DNA from: Clostridium porci
GTDB taxonomy: Bacteria > Bacillota > Clostridia > Lachnospirales > Lachnospiraceae
Direction of reading: 5' to 3'
Length of the DNA: 64,000 nt
Assembly: GCF_009696375.1 (NCBI RefSeq)
Contig: NZ_VUMD01000007.1
Location: 124,001-188,000, forward strand
Part shown: one piece after another, positions 25,793 through 35,735 of the stretch
Position numbering within the stretch: position 1 is the first letter of the stretch
Layout: each line of letters opens with the position of its first letter
Translations under genes and position numbers: made by a program
Notes under the pieces: model-generated
Seen by the model: the letters and a program-made list of their open reading frames with translations, nothing else
What the model was told of the DNA's origin: nothing
Database searches by the model: none

Positions 25793-26506
25793 TTATGACA
25801 ACCTTCCATACTGAGAGATAATCTTGTCAATCATCCGCGAAGCTTCACTACGGCTCATTGCATCTACCTGCACAGTTATGTCTATTTTATGACATTTTGC
25901 CAAATCACGCAAGTAGTCTTTTTGCCTTTTTGTGGCTGGCTGTTGTCTTTTTGCTTTGTAAATCAAAGGTTTTGCGGCAAACAGCTCCGGCTTATCCCCA
26001 GAGTGGAGCCCTTTCAGCTTTTGATACAGCTGGTGAGACGCCTCTGCGTCTGACTCTGCCCTGTGGGCTGCAGACAGGGGAATCTCATAAAAGGCGCAGG
26101 CGCTGCTTAAATTTCTCTTGGCATCCCCAGGCATAAAGAGCCTGCACAGAGCCAGCGTATCAATTCCTTCCTTTTCAAATATCAGCCGGCTGTTAACCGC
26201 CGCCCGTTTCAAAAAGCCATAATCAAAGATAATATGGTGTCCCAACAGGGGTAAATCCCCGCAGAAATCAATTACTGCTTCGATTATATCTCCAATATCC
26301 GGGGCATCCGCAAGCATTTCATCCGTAATCCCCGTAAGCTCTGTAATCCTCTCCTCAAGCTTCCTCTTAGGATTTACAAGCGTAACCAGCCGGTCGGTAA
26401 TCACTCCCTGGATAACCTTTAAAGCGGCAATCTCCGTTATTTTTTCCAGCTTAGCCTCCAGCCCGGTGGTTTCCAAATCAATGGCTATGTATGAATCAAT
26501 CATCAT
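25793..26506 (-). CDS. DnaQ/PolC-like 3'-5' exonuclease
   Basis: 237 aa with a DEDDh exonuclease domain at residues 1-170: ExoI YIAIDLETTGLEAKLEKITEIA, ExoII LLGHHIIFDYGFLKR, and ExoIII SAAHRAESDAEASHQLY. The C-terminal 65 residues (RQQPATKRQKDYLRDLAKC, SRSEASRMIDKII) are a helical Lys-rich add-on found in some clostridial homologues. Two ATG codons are adjacent (26506/26503); AGAGG suits either. A stand-alone proofreading or repair nuclease. Confidence 0.88.
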   Translation of the reverse strand: MMIDSYIAIDLETTGLEAKLEKITEIAALKVIQGVITDRLVTLVNPKRKLEERITELTGITDEMLADAPDIGDIIEAVIDFCGDLPLLGHHIIFDYGFLKRAAVNSRLIFEKEGIDTLALCRLFMPGDAKRNLSSACAFYEIPLSAAHRAESDAEASHQLYQKLKGLHSGDKPELFAAKPLIYKAKRQQPATKRQKDYLRDLAKCHKIDITVQVDAMSRSEASRMIDKIISQYGRLS

Positions 26507-26606
26507 TTCCTCTTTTCTTTTTCTGTCTGTGAATATTAAAAACTCTGTCTTGCCAGTACAGCGCCTGCCGTCTGACCTCTGGCAGAACAGAAGCTTAAAA
26601 CCAGCC

Positions 26607-27281
26607 CTATGCCTCTCTGCCCGGACAATTCTCCTTTAAAAAGCATATATCACACTTCGGCCTGCGGGCAACGCAGATGGTACGGCCCAGGGTGATGATA
26701 TGTATATTCCACAAAATCCAATGATCCCTGGGCAGAACCTTCATAAGGTCATATTCAATTTTCTCGGGAGCCGTTTCTTTTGTAAGCCCCAGCTTCCGAG
26801 ATATCCTCTTAACATGGGTGTCTACTACAATACTTGGCTCATTGTAAATATTGCCGCGGATTACATTGGCCGTTTTGCGGCCCACCCCAGCCAGAGAGGT
26901 AAGCTCCTCTATTGTCTCCGGCACCCGGCCCTGGTATTTCTCTACCAGATCCCTGCAGCAGGCGATAATATTCTTCGCTTTCATATGGTAGAAGCCTGTT
27001 GAATGGATATCCTTCTCCAGCTCCTTTAGGCTGGCCTCCGCAAAGGCCTTAAGGCTATCATATTTTTTAAAAAGACGTTCCGTTACAATATTCACCCTTG
27101 CATCAGTGCACTGGGCGCTCATAATCACAGCGATAAGAAGCTGCCAGGGAGTCTCATGATTCAGATAGCATCTGTACTCCCTGCCATACTCTCTATCCAG
27201 AGCCTCCAGAATGCGCCCCACGCGGGCCGCCTGCTCAGCCTTTGTCTCCCTCCGCCTGCTGCTGGTTTTTTTATCCGTCAT
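26607..27281 (-). CDS. nth: Endonuclease III
   Basis: 224-aa bifunctional DNA glycosylase/AP lyase for oxidised pyrimidines. The helix-hairpin-helix and catalytic Lys region is LTSLAGVGRKTANVIRGN; the catalytic Asp is in VDTHVKRISRKLGL. The [4Fe-4S] cluster ligands are in CVARRPKCDICFLKENC. Full length. The N-terminal KKTSSRRRETK stretch is basic. No terminator was recognised in the 219-bp gap upstream. Confidence 0.96.
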   Translation of the reverse strand: MTDKKTSSRRRETKAEQAARVGRILEALDREYGREYRCYLNHETPWQLLIAVIMSAQCTDARVNIVTERLFKKYDSLKAFAEASLKELEKDIHSTGFYHMKAKNIIACCRDLVEKYQGRVPETIEELTSLAGVGRKTANVIRGNIYNEPSIVVDTHVKRISRKLGLTKETAPEKIEYDLMKVLPRDHWILWNIHIITLGRTICVARRPKCDICFLKENCPGREA

Positions 27282-27500
27282 GTATTTATTCCTCTCTATT
27301 GTTATCTGTATTTCAGAATATCAGCATCTCTCCCAGAAGGCAGCTCCTTCTTAAAGCTATTCGGTCTATCTTCTTCCAGCTTTGTCCCCTCCCAGTCCGC
27401 TATACCTTCTGCTGCTCTGTCTTAACCAAAGCTCCAATTATACATGCCCGGATTGGAATCAATATTTGTTATTTACCGCTCCCATCCTGCGGTTCATGCT

Positions 27501-27992
27501 TTATACCTTTACCTCTATCGTGCGTCCCGTAGACTGATACTGGTAATATCGAACCCCAGCAGCGTTCAGCATCCGCTTAGAAGCCTTCACCTCCGGCGTA
27601 TCTGCATACTTGTCCTCCATATAGATAAGTGTCTTAATTCCAGCCTGAATAATAGCCTTTGCGCATTCATTGCAGGGAAACAGCGTTACAAACAGCTTGC
27701 TTCCCTCCAGGCTTCCCCCTCTGTAATTAAGAATAGCATTTAATTCGCTGTGTGTGGAGTAGAAATATTTGGAATTATAGGGATCTTCCTTCTCATTCTC
27801 CTTCCCCCAGGGAAATTCATCATCCGAACATCCCACAGGAAATCCATTATATCCCATAGACAAAATTTTATTGTCCTCACTTACAATGCAGGCTCCCACC
27901 TGGGTACTTGGGTCCTTAGACCGCTTTCCCGCCAGCAGCGCCACTCCCATAAAATACTCATCCCAGGTTATATAATCCGTCCTCTTTGACAT
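27501..27992 (-). CDS. dCMP deaminase (ComEB-type)
   Basis: 163 aa. The zinc-dependent deaminase signature is present: HSELNAIL (His and catalytic Glu) and LFPCNECAKAII (PCxxC). It converts dCMP to dUMP for thymidylate synthesis. The frame opens at 28040, but AAGGAGG lies before ATG 27992 (MSKRTDYITWDEYFMG), which matches family starts. The insert CSDDEFPWGKE near residue 60 is typical of dCMP rather than cytidine deaminases. Confidence 0.93.
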   Translation of the reverse strand: MSKRTDYITWDEYFMGVALLAGKRSKDPSTQVGACIVSEDNKILSMGYNGFPVGCSDDEFPWGKENEKEDPYNSKYFYSTHSELNAILNYRGGSLEGSKLFVTLFPCNECAKAIIQAGIKTLIYMEDKYADTPEVKASKRMLNAAGVRYYQYQSTGRTIEVKV

Positions 27993-28186
27993 AGGCCGCA
28001 CCTCCTTCTCAAACCATCTATTTACCTGTATTACTATCATAAAATAAAACAGCCGGAATTACAACCAGGCATTTAACCTTCTATGGCCTTTTATCATACC
28101 TTCGGCTGTATCCGGCGCTTATTCTGCCAGCGGAGGCTCTGCCGCTGGCCTCTGGCCGGGGTAGGGAGTTATGTAAATCCCAAAGC

Positions 28187-29281
28187 TCAGATACGCACAA
28201 TGTTATATCCAGAAGCTTTGGAAAGGCGGTTCATGATAGCCTGCCCAAGGTGATCTTCAGCAAAGCTTTCAGAAAAAATATATTCAACCTGTAATTCATC
28301 AAACTCTCTCAGCACTGCATAAAGATTATGAGCCACCGATTCCTGGCTTTCTCTGGTTCCAATGCTGCGAATCAGCCCTTCCGAATAGCTGTGTCTGGAC
28401 TCATCGGTACAGATAATCCCTACTCTGTGTCCTTCCTCCAGCCTTTTCTTTGCAAGGATTTGCACTTTATCTACCATGCGCTCCACCTGAGCCTTATCCA
28501 TGACTGACGGACTACCGGGACTCTCCTTTGGCTCCACCAGGATTAAATCTGCCTTGGGAGCATAGTGCTTATACTTCATCCCCGGAGCCTTTGGTTTTAC
28601 GTCAGCAGATACAGGCCCCAGTATAGCGGGATCCACCGTAATCTCCCCCAGCTCCTGGCGGAGCATTTCCATAGTGACAGCCCCGGGACGAAGTACAGCC
28701 GGCACAGGGGCAGATACATCCACGATGGTAGACTCCACCCCAATCCCCACCGCTCCGCTGTCAATGATCATGTCAATCCGTCCGTTCATATCCTGCCATA
28801 CATGATCCGCAGTTGTGGGGCTTGGACGGCCGGATATATTGGCGCTGGGAGCCGCTACTGGCACTCCTGCCAGGGAGATAAGGCGGCTTGCCACAGGGTC
28901 ATCCGGCATGCGGACAGCCACCGTATCCAGCCCTCCGGTGGTTCCGCTAGGCACTCTGTCGCTCTTGGGAAATATGATAGTTAAAGGGCCGGGCCAGAAT
29001 GCCTTCATCAGCCTGAGCCCTGCTTCGGGAATCTCCTTTACCAACGGCTCCACCTCAGACTCGCAGGAAACATGGGCAATCAGGGGGTTATCGGAAGGAC
29101 GGCCCTTGGCTGCGTAAATCTTCCCTGCCGCCCTCTCATCCAGGGCATTGCCCCCCAGACCGTAAACCGTCTCTGTGGGAAAGGCCACAAGGCCTCCCCT
29201 TCGAAGAATCTCTGCCGCTTCCAAAAGCTCCTCCTCTTTTACATTGTTTCTATCTTTAATTACAATTCTTTTTGTCTCCAT
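28187..29281 (-). CDS. ywlC: L-threonylcarbamoyladenylate synthase
   Basis: 364 aa, the two-domain Sua5/YwlC form. It makes threonylcarbamoyl-AMP, the first step of the t6A37 tRNA modification. The YrdC domain (1-205) has GGLVAFPTETVYGLGGNAL, KGRPSDNPLIAHV and VAVRMPDDPVASRL. The C-terminal Sua5 domain (about 230-364) has the linker SPGMKYKHYAP-like sequence PGMKYKHYAPKADLILV. ATG 29281 follows AGAGGTAA. Confidence 0.95.
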   Translation of the reverse strand: METKRIVIKDRNNVKEEELLEAAEILRRGGLVAFPTETVYGLGGNALDERAAGKIYAAKGRPSDNPLIAHVSCESEVEPLVKEIPEAGLRLMKAFWPGPLTIIFPKSDRVPSGTTGGLDTVAVRMPDDPVASRLISLAGVPVAAPSANISGRPSPTTADHVWQDMNGRIDMIIDSGAVGIGVESTIVDVSAPVPAVLRPGAVTMEMLRQELGEITVDPAILGPVSADVKPKAPGMKYKHYAPKADLILVEPKESPGSPSVMDKAQVERMVDKVQILAKKRLEEGHRVGIICTDESRHSYSEGLIRSIGTRESQESVAHNLYAVLREFDELQVEYIFSESFAEDHLGQAIMNRLSKASGYNIVRI

Positions 29282-29369
29282 GGCTTACCTCTAAATTATA
29301 GTGTGCACTTTATACAGTTTATTTTAATCTCTTTTTTCACATAGTTTTAGCTGCGTCACGGGCAGGATA

Positions 29370-29429
29370 CTATAACAAAACTCCTGTACGGAAAGGCACA
29401 CTCAGTTCTTTTTCCTGTACAGAAGTTTT
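29370..29429 (-). terminator. Terminator after the ferredoxin-like membrane protein gene
   Basis: Minus strand AAAACTTCTGTAC (29429-29417) pairs with GTACAGGAGTTTT (29389-29377), with inner GGAAA/TTTCC pairing, then GTTATAG. It ends the TlpA-CD1871A-ferredoxin operon. Confidence 0.7.
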
Positions 29430-29448
29430 ACACTACATCTTTAACTGG

Positions 29449-30270
29449 CTATCTTGAAAAGGGGTTCTTCCAGCGGATGGCCCCCAAGCTGCATTCCTGT
29501 ATACATTCTCCGCACTGAACACACTCCATGTCTCCTACCTTTTTTATATCCATTTTGCAGGCTTTTACACATCTCCCGCAATTCGTACATGCATTATCGT
29601 CCACAGCTACACCCAGTAACGCCACAGGCGCAAAAAGGGAATAAACCGCTCCCAATGGACATATAAAGCGGCAAAAGCTGCGGCAGATAAACACAGCGCT
29701 GAGGATAATCACAACCAGCACTCCGGCTTTCCAGGCAAACAAGGCTCCTGCCAGGCTGCCCAGGCTCTTATCCATCAAAACCAGAGGGAACCCTCCCTCC
29801 AGGGTTCCGGCAGGACAGATATATTTACAGAAGGCCGGGACTGGAAAACCAAGAGCCAGCTTATAAACCACAGGCAGTAATAACACAAAAACCAGCAGAA
29901 TCAGATATTTCACCCTTGATAAGGCGCTGGTCAGCTTACTTTTCTCCAGCTTTGGCCCAGGTATCTTATAAATAAGCTCCTGGATAAAACCAAAGGGGCA
30001 CAAAAAGCCGCAGACTATCCTGCCCAAAACTGCCCCAAATAGCAGCAGAACTCCTAATATGTAAAAGGGCAGCTTCCTGTCCATGGCTGCCAGAGAATTC
30101 TGCAATGTCCCCAGAGGGCAGGAGCCGATGGCACCAGGGCAGGAATAGCAGTTGAGTCCGGGCACACAGGTGCCTTTGAGCTTCCCCTTGTATATGCTTG
30201 CTTGTGCAAACCCCTTTAAGTTTAAATTATATAACAATGCAGCACTGAGCTGTATCAGCCGTCGTTTCAT
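29449..30270 (-). CDS. NapH/RnfB-like 4Fe-4S membrane protein
   Basis: 273 aa with about five transmembrane segments and many cysteines. Two CxxxCP-type patches face the membrane (FLCPFG, RFICPLGAV). A C-terminal 2x[4Fe-4S] ferredoxin domain has CTNCGRCVKACKMDI and CVQCGECIQECSLGA. The N-terminal PGLNCYSCPGAIGSCPLG is typical of the clostridial branch. ATG 30270 with AAGGGGA was chosen over an opening 38 codons upstream, since that extension overlaps the CD1871A gene in another frame. Likely carries electrons across or along the membrane to the neighbouring TlpA-type thiol protein; inferred from context. Confidence 0.88.
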   Translation of the reverse strand: MKRRLIQLSAALLYNLNLKGFAQASIYKGKLKGTCVPGLNCYSCPGAIGSCPLGTLQNSLAAMDRKLPFYILGVLLLFGAVLGRIVCGFLCPFGFIQELIYKIPGPKLEKSKLTSALSRVKYLILLVFVLLLPVVYKLALGFPVPAFCKYICPAGTLEGGFPLVLMDKSLGSLAGALFAWKAGVLVVIILSAVFICRSFCRFICPLGAVYSLFAPVALLGVAVDDNACTNCGRCVKACKMDIKKVGDMECVQCGECIQECSLGAIRWKNPFSR

Positions 30271-30283
30271 TTTTGTGTCCCCT

Positions 30284-30433
30284 TCATCCGATTCCGATAC
30301 ATTCCAGGCATACCCGGATGGCCTTGTTAAGAGTATCCCGGTATTCGCCCTGACACAGACCCAGAACCAGGAGCAAAGCACCAAAAGCCAGAAGGAATAC
30401 GGCTATTTTATTCTGTTTAGCCAGCTGTCTCAT
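30284..30433 (-). CDS. CD1871A-family CXXC microprotein
   Basis: 49 aa, too short for most gene callers. MRQLAKQNKIAVFLLAFGAL opens a single hydrophobic segment, and the C-terminus is VCLECIGIG with a CxxC pair. This matches the CD1871A family of CXXC proteins, which sits beside TlpA-type and ferredoxin-like genes in Clostridia, exactly as here. The stop lies 13 bases before the ferredoxin-like gene start, and AAAAGGA precedes ATG 30433. The CxxC may bind a metal or exchange disulfides. Confidence 0.85.
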   Translation of the reverse strand: MRQLAKQNKIAVFLLAFGALLLVLGLCQGEYRDTLNKAIRVCLECIGIG

Positions 30434-30490
30434 ATAAAATCCTTTTCTTCTCGCAGCACTCAGGACAGAACCCCAATACCGGGAGCCGTA

Positions 30491-31147
30491 TTACAGTCCT
30501 AAGGCTTCTTTATACATTTCATACATGGTATCCGCATCGGAAGCGCCGGTGGAAATTTCCGTTACAATTCCTTCCTTATCCACTATAACCGTGTAGGGAA
30601 TCCCATTGGTTGGATACAGGATAGATGTGGCATAAGCCTCGTCTAAAGCTACAGGGAAAGTGTAGCCGTTCTTTTTCACAAATTCCTTGACTGTTGCTGC
30701 ATCCTCACCGCAGTTTACCGCAAGGATTTCGATCTTATCTCCAAAGTCCTTTTGGAGCCGCTCAAAGGCAGGCATCTCCCTGACACAGGGTCCGCACCAG
30801 GTAGCCCAGAAATTGATAATAACAGGCTTTCCCTGGAGGTTTGAAAGGGTAACTGAGGTTCCGTCTACCAGAAGCGTTGTAAAGTCCGGGGCCTGGCTGC
30901 CTATTTCCAAGGGCATCTCTCCCTGCATCTTAATGGCTGCATCCTCTTCTCCTTCTTTCTCAGACGGCCTTCCGGCTGCCTCCTGCACTTCAGCTTTTGC
31001 AGCTCCAGCCTCTTGTTTGGCCTCTGTAGCAGAAGAAGCTTTTTCTTCCTCCGTCTGAGCAGAGGATGCCTCCGTCCCGGTGGTATTCCCGCCGTTGCAG
31101 CCAGACAGGGCAAGAGCTAGGGCAAGTACCGCCAAATATTGTTTCAT
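30491..31147 (-). CDS. TlpA/ResA-like thioredoxin-fold lipoprotein
   Basis: 218 aa. Lipoprotein signal with lipobox LALSGC (Cys about 17), a Glu/Ala-rich linker to about residue 80, then a TlpA-like domain. The active site is FWATWCGPCVREMPAF, and the cis-Pro region is GIPYTVIVDKEG. It is anchored outside the membrane and probably reduces or oxidises disulfides, fed by the two genes behind it. The frame opens upstream, but AAGGAGG directs ATG 31147. Confidence 0.92.
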   Translation of the reverse strand: MKQYLAVLALALALSGCNGGNTTGTEASSAQTEEEKASSATEAKQEAGAAKAEVQEAAGRPSEKEGEEDAAIKMQGEMPLEIGSQAPDFTTLLVDGTSVTLSNLQGKPVIINFWATWCGPCVREMPAFERLQKDFGDKIEILAVNCGEDAATVKEFVKKNGYTFPVALDEAYATSILYPTNGIPYTVIVDKEGIVTEISTGASDADTMYEMYKEALGL

Positions 31148-31254
31148 CTTAGTCTCCTCCTTATTCTGAATGGTATGTAGGTTACGTGTCACCGGCGCTT
31201 CGCCTGAGCCTTTGACCGATTCATGGAGCGGCTGCTTAATGCGCAGCCAGTATT

Positions 31255-31296
31255 ATAAAAATCCCAGAGAATGGAATTCCTCTTTCTCTGGGATTT
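31255..31296. terminator. Bidirectional terminator after the V-ATPase operon
   Basis: AAATCCCAGAGAA (31259-31271) and TTCTCTGGGATTT (31284-31296) form a perfect 13-bp stem with a T-rich flank on both strands (TTTTTAT on the minus strand). Confidence 0.85.
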
Positions 31297-31384
31297 ACTC
31301 TAACATATTTATTCTCTTCTGTCCACCCGGATAACCGGGGGTTTGATGAAAATTTTATTAAGCTTTCATGAAGAGACTAAAAGC

Positions 31385-32068
31385 CTATACCTCGTCTGCT
31401 GCCGAAATAATCTCCCTTTGGCTGTAGTGGTGAGCCTGCTCAAGCATCATATCCTTCACCTTCATAAGCCTTGTCTGGGAGCTTCTCTCATTTTCATCCA
31501 ACTTCATTGTGATATAGCGGATGTTTTGCTGTGTCTGCGGGATCATTACATGCTCCAGCGCATTTACGCGGCGGCGGGTCTTCTCAATCTCCGCAGCCAT
31601 TAGTTGGCAGGACTTCTCACACTCAGCAAGACGCAGCATATCAGGCAGAATATCCGCCAGGCTTTTTACAGCGTCGTCCAAATCGCTGGAGGTAAAAGCA
31701 AAGCCATAGGAATAGATGTCATTCGGGTCAGAGGTCCTGGTTCTGTACTTAAATACCGGAATCTCCACACTCATGACATTTCTGGTCTCTGCCTCCAGGT
31801 AAACCTCCTGCTTGGGAGCCATCAGCGCTACATTCAGCGCCTCGTCCGTCATGCCGGAACGGGCCAGCACGAAATTCTGGTTAGCCCCAGCGATGCCTGC
31901 CTCCACCTTCTCACGAAGGGCCTTGTTCTCCCGCACCAACTCCAGGAACTGACGCATTAATTCATCCCTCTTATCCTTTAAGAGCTTGTGTCCCCGGATA
32001 GCTGTGGCCAGCTTTTTCTTCAAGCGGGTCAGCTCCATACGGGTGGGATTTACATGCTTTGCACCCAT
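31385..32068 (-). CDS. atpD: V-type ATPase subunit D
   Basis: 227 aa, central rotor stalk subunit. It is a coiled-coil protein with the family N-terminus MGAKHVNPTRMELTRLKKKLATAI and the C-terminal RRVNALEHVMIPQTQQNIRYI. Last gene of the operon, 89 bases after subunit B, followed by the bidirectional terminator. Symbol follows archaeal/bacterial V/A-ATPase usage, not F-ATPase. Confidence 0.95.
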   Translation of the reverse strand: MGAKHVNPTRMELTRLKKKLATAIRGHKLLKDKRDELMRQFLELVRENKALREKVEAGIAGANQNFVLARSGMTDEALNVALMAPKQEVYLEAETRNVMSVEIPVFKYRTRTSDPNDIYSYGFAFTSSDLDDAVKSLADILPDMLRLAECEKSCQLMAAEIEKTRRRVNALEHVMIPQTQQNIRYITMKLDENERSSQTRLMKVKDMMLEQAHHYSQREIISAADEV

Positions 32069-32157
32069 GTTATGTCAACTTCCTTTCTGCCGGTCAGAGA
32101 AGGGATTTCTTCATTGCCCTGCAAAATCCATTCCCTTACCGGGCTGTGACTGCCAGT

Positions 32158-33531
32158 TTATTTTGCATCATAATACAGGTCGAGAAATTTGTCCTTAATA
32201 CGCTTTAGTTCACTTCTTGGAAGGATACGCAAAAGCCGCCAGCCGATGTCCATGGTTTCCTCTATATCACGGTCGGTATAATAACCCTGGGAAACATACT
32301 CTTTCTCAAATTCATCCGCAAATTTGGCGTACAGCTTATCCATATCGGTCAAAGCCGCCTCTCCCAGAATCACCATCAATTCCTTAGCGTCCTTACCCCG
32401 GGCGTAGGCAGCGAAGAGCTGGTTCATAACATCGGCATGATCCGCCCTTGTCTTTCCTTCACCGATACCCTTATCCTTTAGACGGGACAGGGAGGGCAGC
32501 ACGTCGATTGGAGGCGTGACAGCCTTGCGGTACAGCTCACGGCTTAAGATGATCTGGCCTTCCGTGATGTAGCCTGTAAGGTCAGGAATAGGATGGGTCT
32601 TATCATCCTCAGGCATGGAAAGGATCGGAATCATGGTGATGGAGCCATTCTTGCCCTTCTGACGTCCTGCTCTCTCATACAAAGAAGCCAGATCCGTATA
32701 CATATATCCAGGATAGCCTCGACGGCCCGGAACTTCTTTGCGGGCTGCGGAAATCTCACGAAGCGCGTCTGCGTAATTTGTAATATCCGTCAAAATAACC
32801 AGAACATGCATGTTCTTCTCAAAGGCCAGATACTCGGCCGCAGTGAGAGCCATACGGGGCGTTGCGATACGCTCTACCGCCGGGTCATTGGCCAGGTTAA
32901 TAAACATTACGCTCCGGTCGATAGCCCCTGTCTCCCGGAAACTCTCCATAAAAAAGTTGGCTTCCTCAAAGGTGATGCCCATTGCCGCAAATACTACAGC
33001 AAAAGGCTCATTGGTGCCGCGCACCTTAGCCTGACGGGCAATCTGAGCCGCAAGGTTAGCATGAGGAAGACCGGATGCTGAGAAAATCGGCAGCTTCTGC
33101 CCCCGAACCAACGTATTCAGTCCGTCGATGGCAGAGATGCCGGTCTGGATAAACTCCTGAGGATAGCTTCTGGCTGCCGGATTCATTGGTAGGCCGTTAA
33201 TATCCATACGCTTATCAGGCAAAATCTCCGGGCCTCCGTCAATGGGCCTTCCCAAGCCGTCAAACATGCGGCTCAGCATATCCTCAGATACACCAAGCTC
33301 CATAGCCCGGCCTAAGAACCGTACCTTGCTGGAATCCAGGTTAATGCCGGTAGATGCCTCAAATAGCTGCACCATAGCGTTTCCGCCGTCAATTTCCAAT
33401 ACCTTGCAGCGCCTCTTTTCGCCGCTAGCCAGCTCAATCTCTCCCAGTTCGTCGTAGGTTACGCCCTGCACGCCGCGAACCAGCATCAAAGGACCCGCTA
33501 CCTCTTCGATCGTTCTATATTCCTTGGGCAT
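32158..33531 (-). CDS. atpB: V-type ATPase subunit B
   Basis: 457-aa non-catalytic nucleotide-binding subunit of the V1 head. Family sequences include [38 protein letters not shown], in place of a full P-loop, and [22 protein letters not shown]. Start codon and subunit A stop share one base (TAATG), so translation is coupled. Full length. Confidence 0.97.
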   Translation of the reverse strand: MPKEYRTIEEVAGPLMLVRGVQGVTYDELGEIELASGEKRRCKVLEIDGGNAMVQLFEASTGINLDSSKVRFLGRAMELGVSEDMLSRMFDGLGRPIDGGPEILPDKRMDINGLPMNPAARSYPQEFIQTGISAIDGLNTLVRGQKLPIFSASGLPHANLAAQIARQAKVRGTNEPFAVVFAAMGITFEEANFFMESFRETGAIDRSVMFINLANDPAVERIATPRMALTAAEYLAFEKNMHVLVILTDITNYADALREISAARKEVPGRRGYPGYMYTDLASLYERAGRQKGKNGSITMIPILSMPEDDKTHPIPDLTGYITEGQIILSRELYRKAVTPPIDVLPSLSRLKDKGIGEGKTRADHADVMNQLFAAYARGKDAKELMVILGEAALTDMDKLYAKFADEFEKEYVSQGYYTDRDIEETMDIGWRLLRILPRSELKRIKDKFLDLYYDAK

Positions 33532-35306
33532 TAGAAGTCCTCCTTTCTGAGCAATTCTTCTCTAATCTGATCTTGAAGCATATTCATTATATCCGCATAT
33601 ACGGTCTCCAGCTGTGCTTCCTCTGTGTACTTGAAACGTCCGATTGCCTCGCGGACAGGCAGGCTGACCAGACGCTCAATATTCACGCCCTGGCTTAATG
33701 CCTGGCCTGAATGGTCAAAGTATGCCAGAATCAGCTTCATCAGCATATGCTGCTTTGTAAGGGAAGTAAAGGTATCCACCTCATGGAAAGCGTTCTGGTG
33801 GAGAAAATCCTCACGGATGGAGCGGGCTGCTTCCAGCTTCAGTCTGTCTGGAGCAGACAGAGCGTCCATACCGACCAGCTGTACGATTTCATTTAGCTCG
33901 GACTCTTCCTGAAGGAGTCTCATAAGGCGGGCGCGAAGCTTCGTCCAATCTTGGTCCACCTCTGCGTTAAACCATTTCTCCATGGTATCGACATACAGGG
34001 AATAACTGGTCAACCAATTTATGGCAGGGAAATGCCTTTTATATGCCAGATCGGCATCCAGGCTCCAGAATACCTTAACGATACGCAGGGTAGCCTGGGT
34101 CACAGGCTCGGAAATATCTCCGCCTGCAGGGGATACGGCTCCGATAACGGACAGAGCTCCCTCTCTGTTGTCCTTACCCAGGGAAATTACACGGCCGGCG
34201 CGCTCATAAAACTGTGCCAGACGAGAGCCCAGGTATGCAGGGTAGCCCTCCTCACCGGGCATTTCCTCCAGACGCCCTGACATCTCTCTAAGGGCCTCGG
34301 CCCACCGTGAGGTGGAGTCCGCCATGAGGGCCACAGAGTAACCCATGTCACGGAAATACTCAGCAATGGTGATACCTGTATAAATCGACGCCTCACGGGC
34401 CGCAACCGGCATATCAGAGGTGTTGGCAATCAGTACGGTACGCTCCATCAGAGACTTTCCGGTCTTTGGATCCTTCAGCTCCGGAAACTCGTTCAAAACG
34501 TCTGTCATCTCATTGCCTCGCTCACCACAGCCAATATAAACCACAATATCTGCATCTGCCCACTTGGCCAGCTGATGCTGCACTACTGTTTTACCAGAAC
34601 CAAAGGGCCCCGGTACAGCCGCAACGCCGCCCTTGGCAATGGGGAAGAGACAGTCGATAACGCGCTGCCCTGTTACCAGCGGCATGTCCGGTGAAAGCTT
34701 TCTCTGGTAAGGACGGCCCTTACGTACCGGCCACTTCTGCATCAGTCCTACCGGATGCTCCCGGCCCTTTTCATCCGTTACCACCGCTACGGTGTCAGTT
34801 ACTGTATATTCACCGGCGCTGATATAGGTAAGGGTTCCCGCTATTCCAACAGGAACCATAATCTTCTGCTGTACTACATCGGTCTCCTGAACCAAACCAA
34901 TGATATCTCCTCCGCTTACCTTATCACCCACAGCAGCCTGAGGCTCAAAGCTCCATTTCCTGTCACGCTTTAAGGAGGGAACCTCCACGCCCCGGTTTAA
35001 GAGATTTCCACCTGTCGCCTCCATAATCGCATCCAGGGGACGCTGAATACCATCATAGATGCTTCCAATGAGGCCAGGCCCCAGCTCCACACTCATGGGA
35101 ACGCCTGTGGATTCCACCGGCGCCCCAGGTCCCAGTCCGGAGGTTTCCTCGTAAACCTGAATGGAAGCCTTATCGCCATGAATCTCTATAATTTCGCCTA
35201 TCAGACGCTGTTCGCTGACGCGAACCACGTCGAACATGTTCGCGTCACGCATGCCTTCTGCAATGACCAGCGGACCGGCTACTTTTTTAATTACGCCTTT
35301 GCTCAT
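33531..35306 (-). CDS. atpA: V-type ATPase catalytic subunit A
   Basis: 591-aa catalytic subunit. The P-loop is [15 protein letters not shown] (near residue 232). The insert domain characteristic of V/A-type A subunits is at about 115-185, and [21 protein letters not shown] and [16 protein letters not shown] are typical. ATG 35306 follows GAGGAGG. It follows subunit F and is coupled to B. Hydrolyses or makes ATP while rotating the D/F stalk. Confidence 0.98.
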   Translation of the reverse strand: MSKGVIKKVAGPLVIAEGMRDANMFDVVRVSEQRLIGEIIEIHGDKASIQVYEETSGLGPGAPVESTGVPMSVELGPGLIGSIYDGIQRPLDAIMEATGGNLLNRGVEVPSLKRDRKWSFEPQAAVGDKVSGGDIIGLVQETDVVQQKIMVPVGIAGTLTYISAGEYTVTDTVAVVTDEKGREHPVGLMQKWPVRKGRPYQRKLSPDMPLVTGQRVIDCLFPIAKGGVAAVPGPFGSGKTVVQHQLAKWADADIVVYIGCGERGNEMTDVLNEFPELKDPKTGKSLMERTVLIANTSDMPVAAREASIYTGITIAEYFRDMGYSVALMADSTSRWAEALREMSGRLEEMPGEEGYPAYLGSRLAQFYERAGRVISLGKDNREGALSVIGAVSPAGGDISEPVTQATLRIVKVFWSLDADLAYKRHFPAINWLTSYSLYVDTMEKWFNAEVDQDWTKLRARLMRLLQEESELNEIVQLVGMDALSAPDRLKLEAARSIREDFLHQNAFHEVDTFTSLTKQHMLMKLILAYFDHSGQALSQGVNIERLVSLPVREAIGRFKYTEEAQLETVYADIMNMLQDQIREELLRKEDF

Positions 35307-35417
35307 CTTTTACCTCCTCGTTACGAGCGATTAGTGACCGTCTTTTGGCCACTTGCATGCGATACATACCATCTCCACCTAGCTGGTTTCTTCCAGCTTT
35401 GTGAAGCGGCAGCCCGC

Positions 35418-35735
35418 TTAGTTGTTGAAAATTATATCTGAACCCACTGCCTGCTCCACTGACTTCTTAACTGCCATAATTCCCCTGCCTGTATTGCCGG
35501 ACACACCGGGAATCAAAATAATTGCCGGAAGGTCAGCTTCGCGGTAGCGGTCAATCTCCGGTTCTACCTGGGCTGCCAGCGCCTCAGTTATATAAATCAC
35601 AGCATAGCCGCTTTCTCCCAGCTCCCTTAATTTCTTTCCTGCCTCCACCGGGTCTGTCACAGGAAAGGGTTCCAGACCCAGCGCCGCAAAGCCGTAGATA
35701 CTGTCGCGGTCGCCCATCACTGCAATCTTATACAT
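35418..35735 (-). CDS. atpF: V-type ATPase subunit F
   Basis: 105-aa small stalk subunit with Rossmann-like fold. MYKIAVMGDRDSIYGFAALGL and VIYITEALAAQV are family features. Its start overlaps the subunit C stop by 8 bases. Together with D it forms the rotor shaft. Confidence 0.95.
   Translation of the reverse strand: MYKIAVMGDRDSIYGFAALGLEPFPVTDPVEAGKKLRELGESGYAVIYITEALAAQVEPEIDRYREADLPAIILIPGVSGNTGRGIMAVKKSVEQAVGSDIIFNN

Noticed and set aside
27295-27415. Open stretch of about 39 codons on the minus strand ending ADILKYR
   Set aside because: No start codon within the frame; likely chance in the nth upstream gap.
28126-28149. Perfect hairpin GCCAGCGG/CCGCTGGC after the ywlC gene
   Set aside because: No T-run on either strand, so it was not called a terminator; role unclear.
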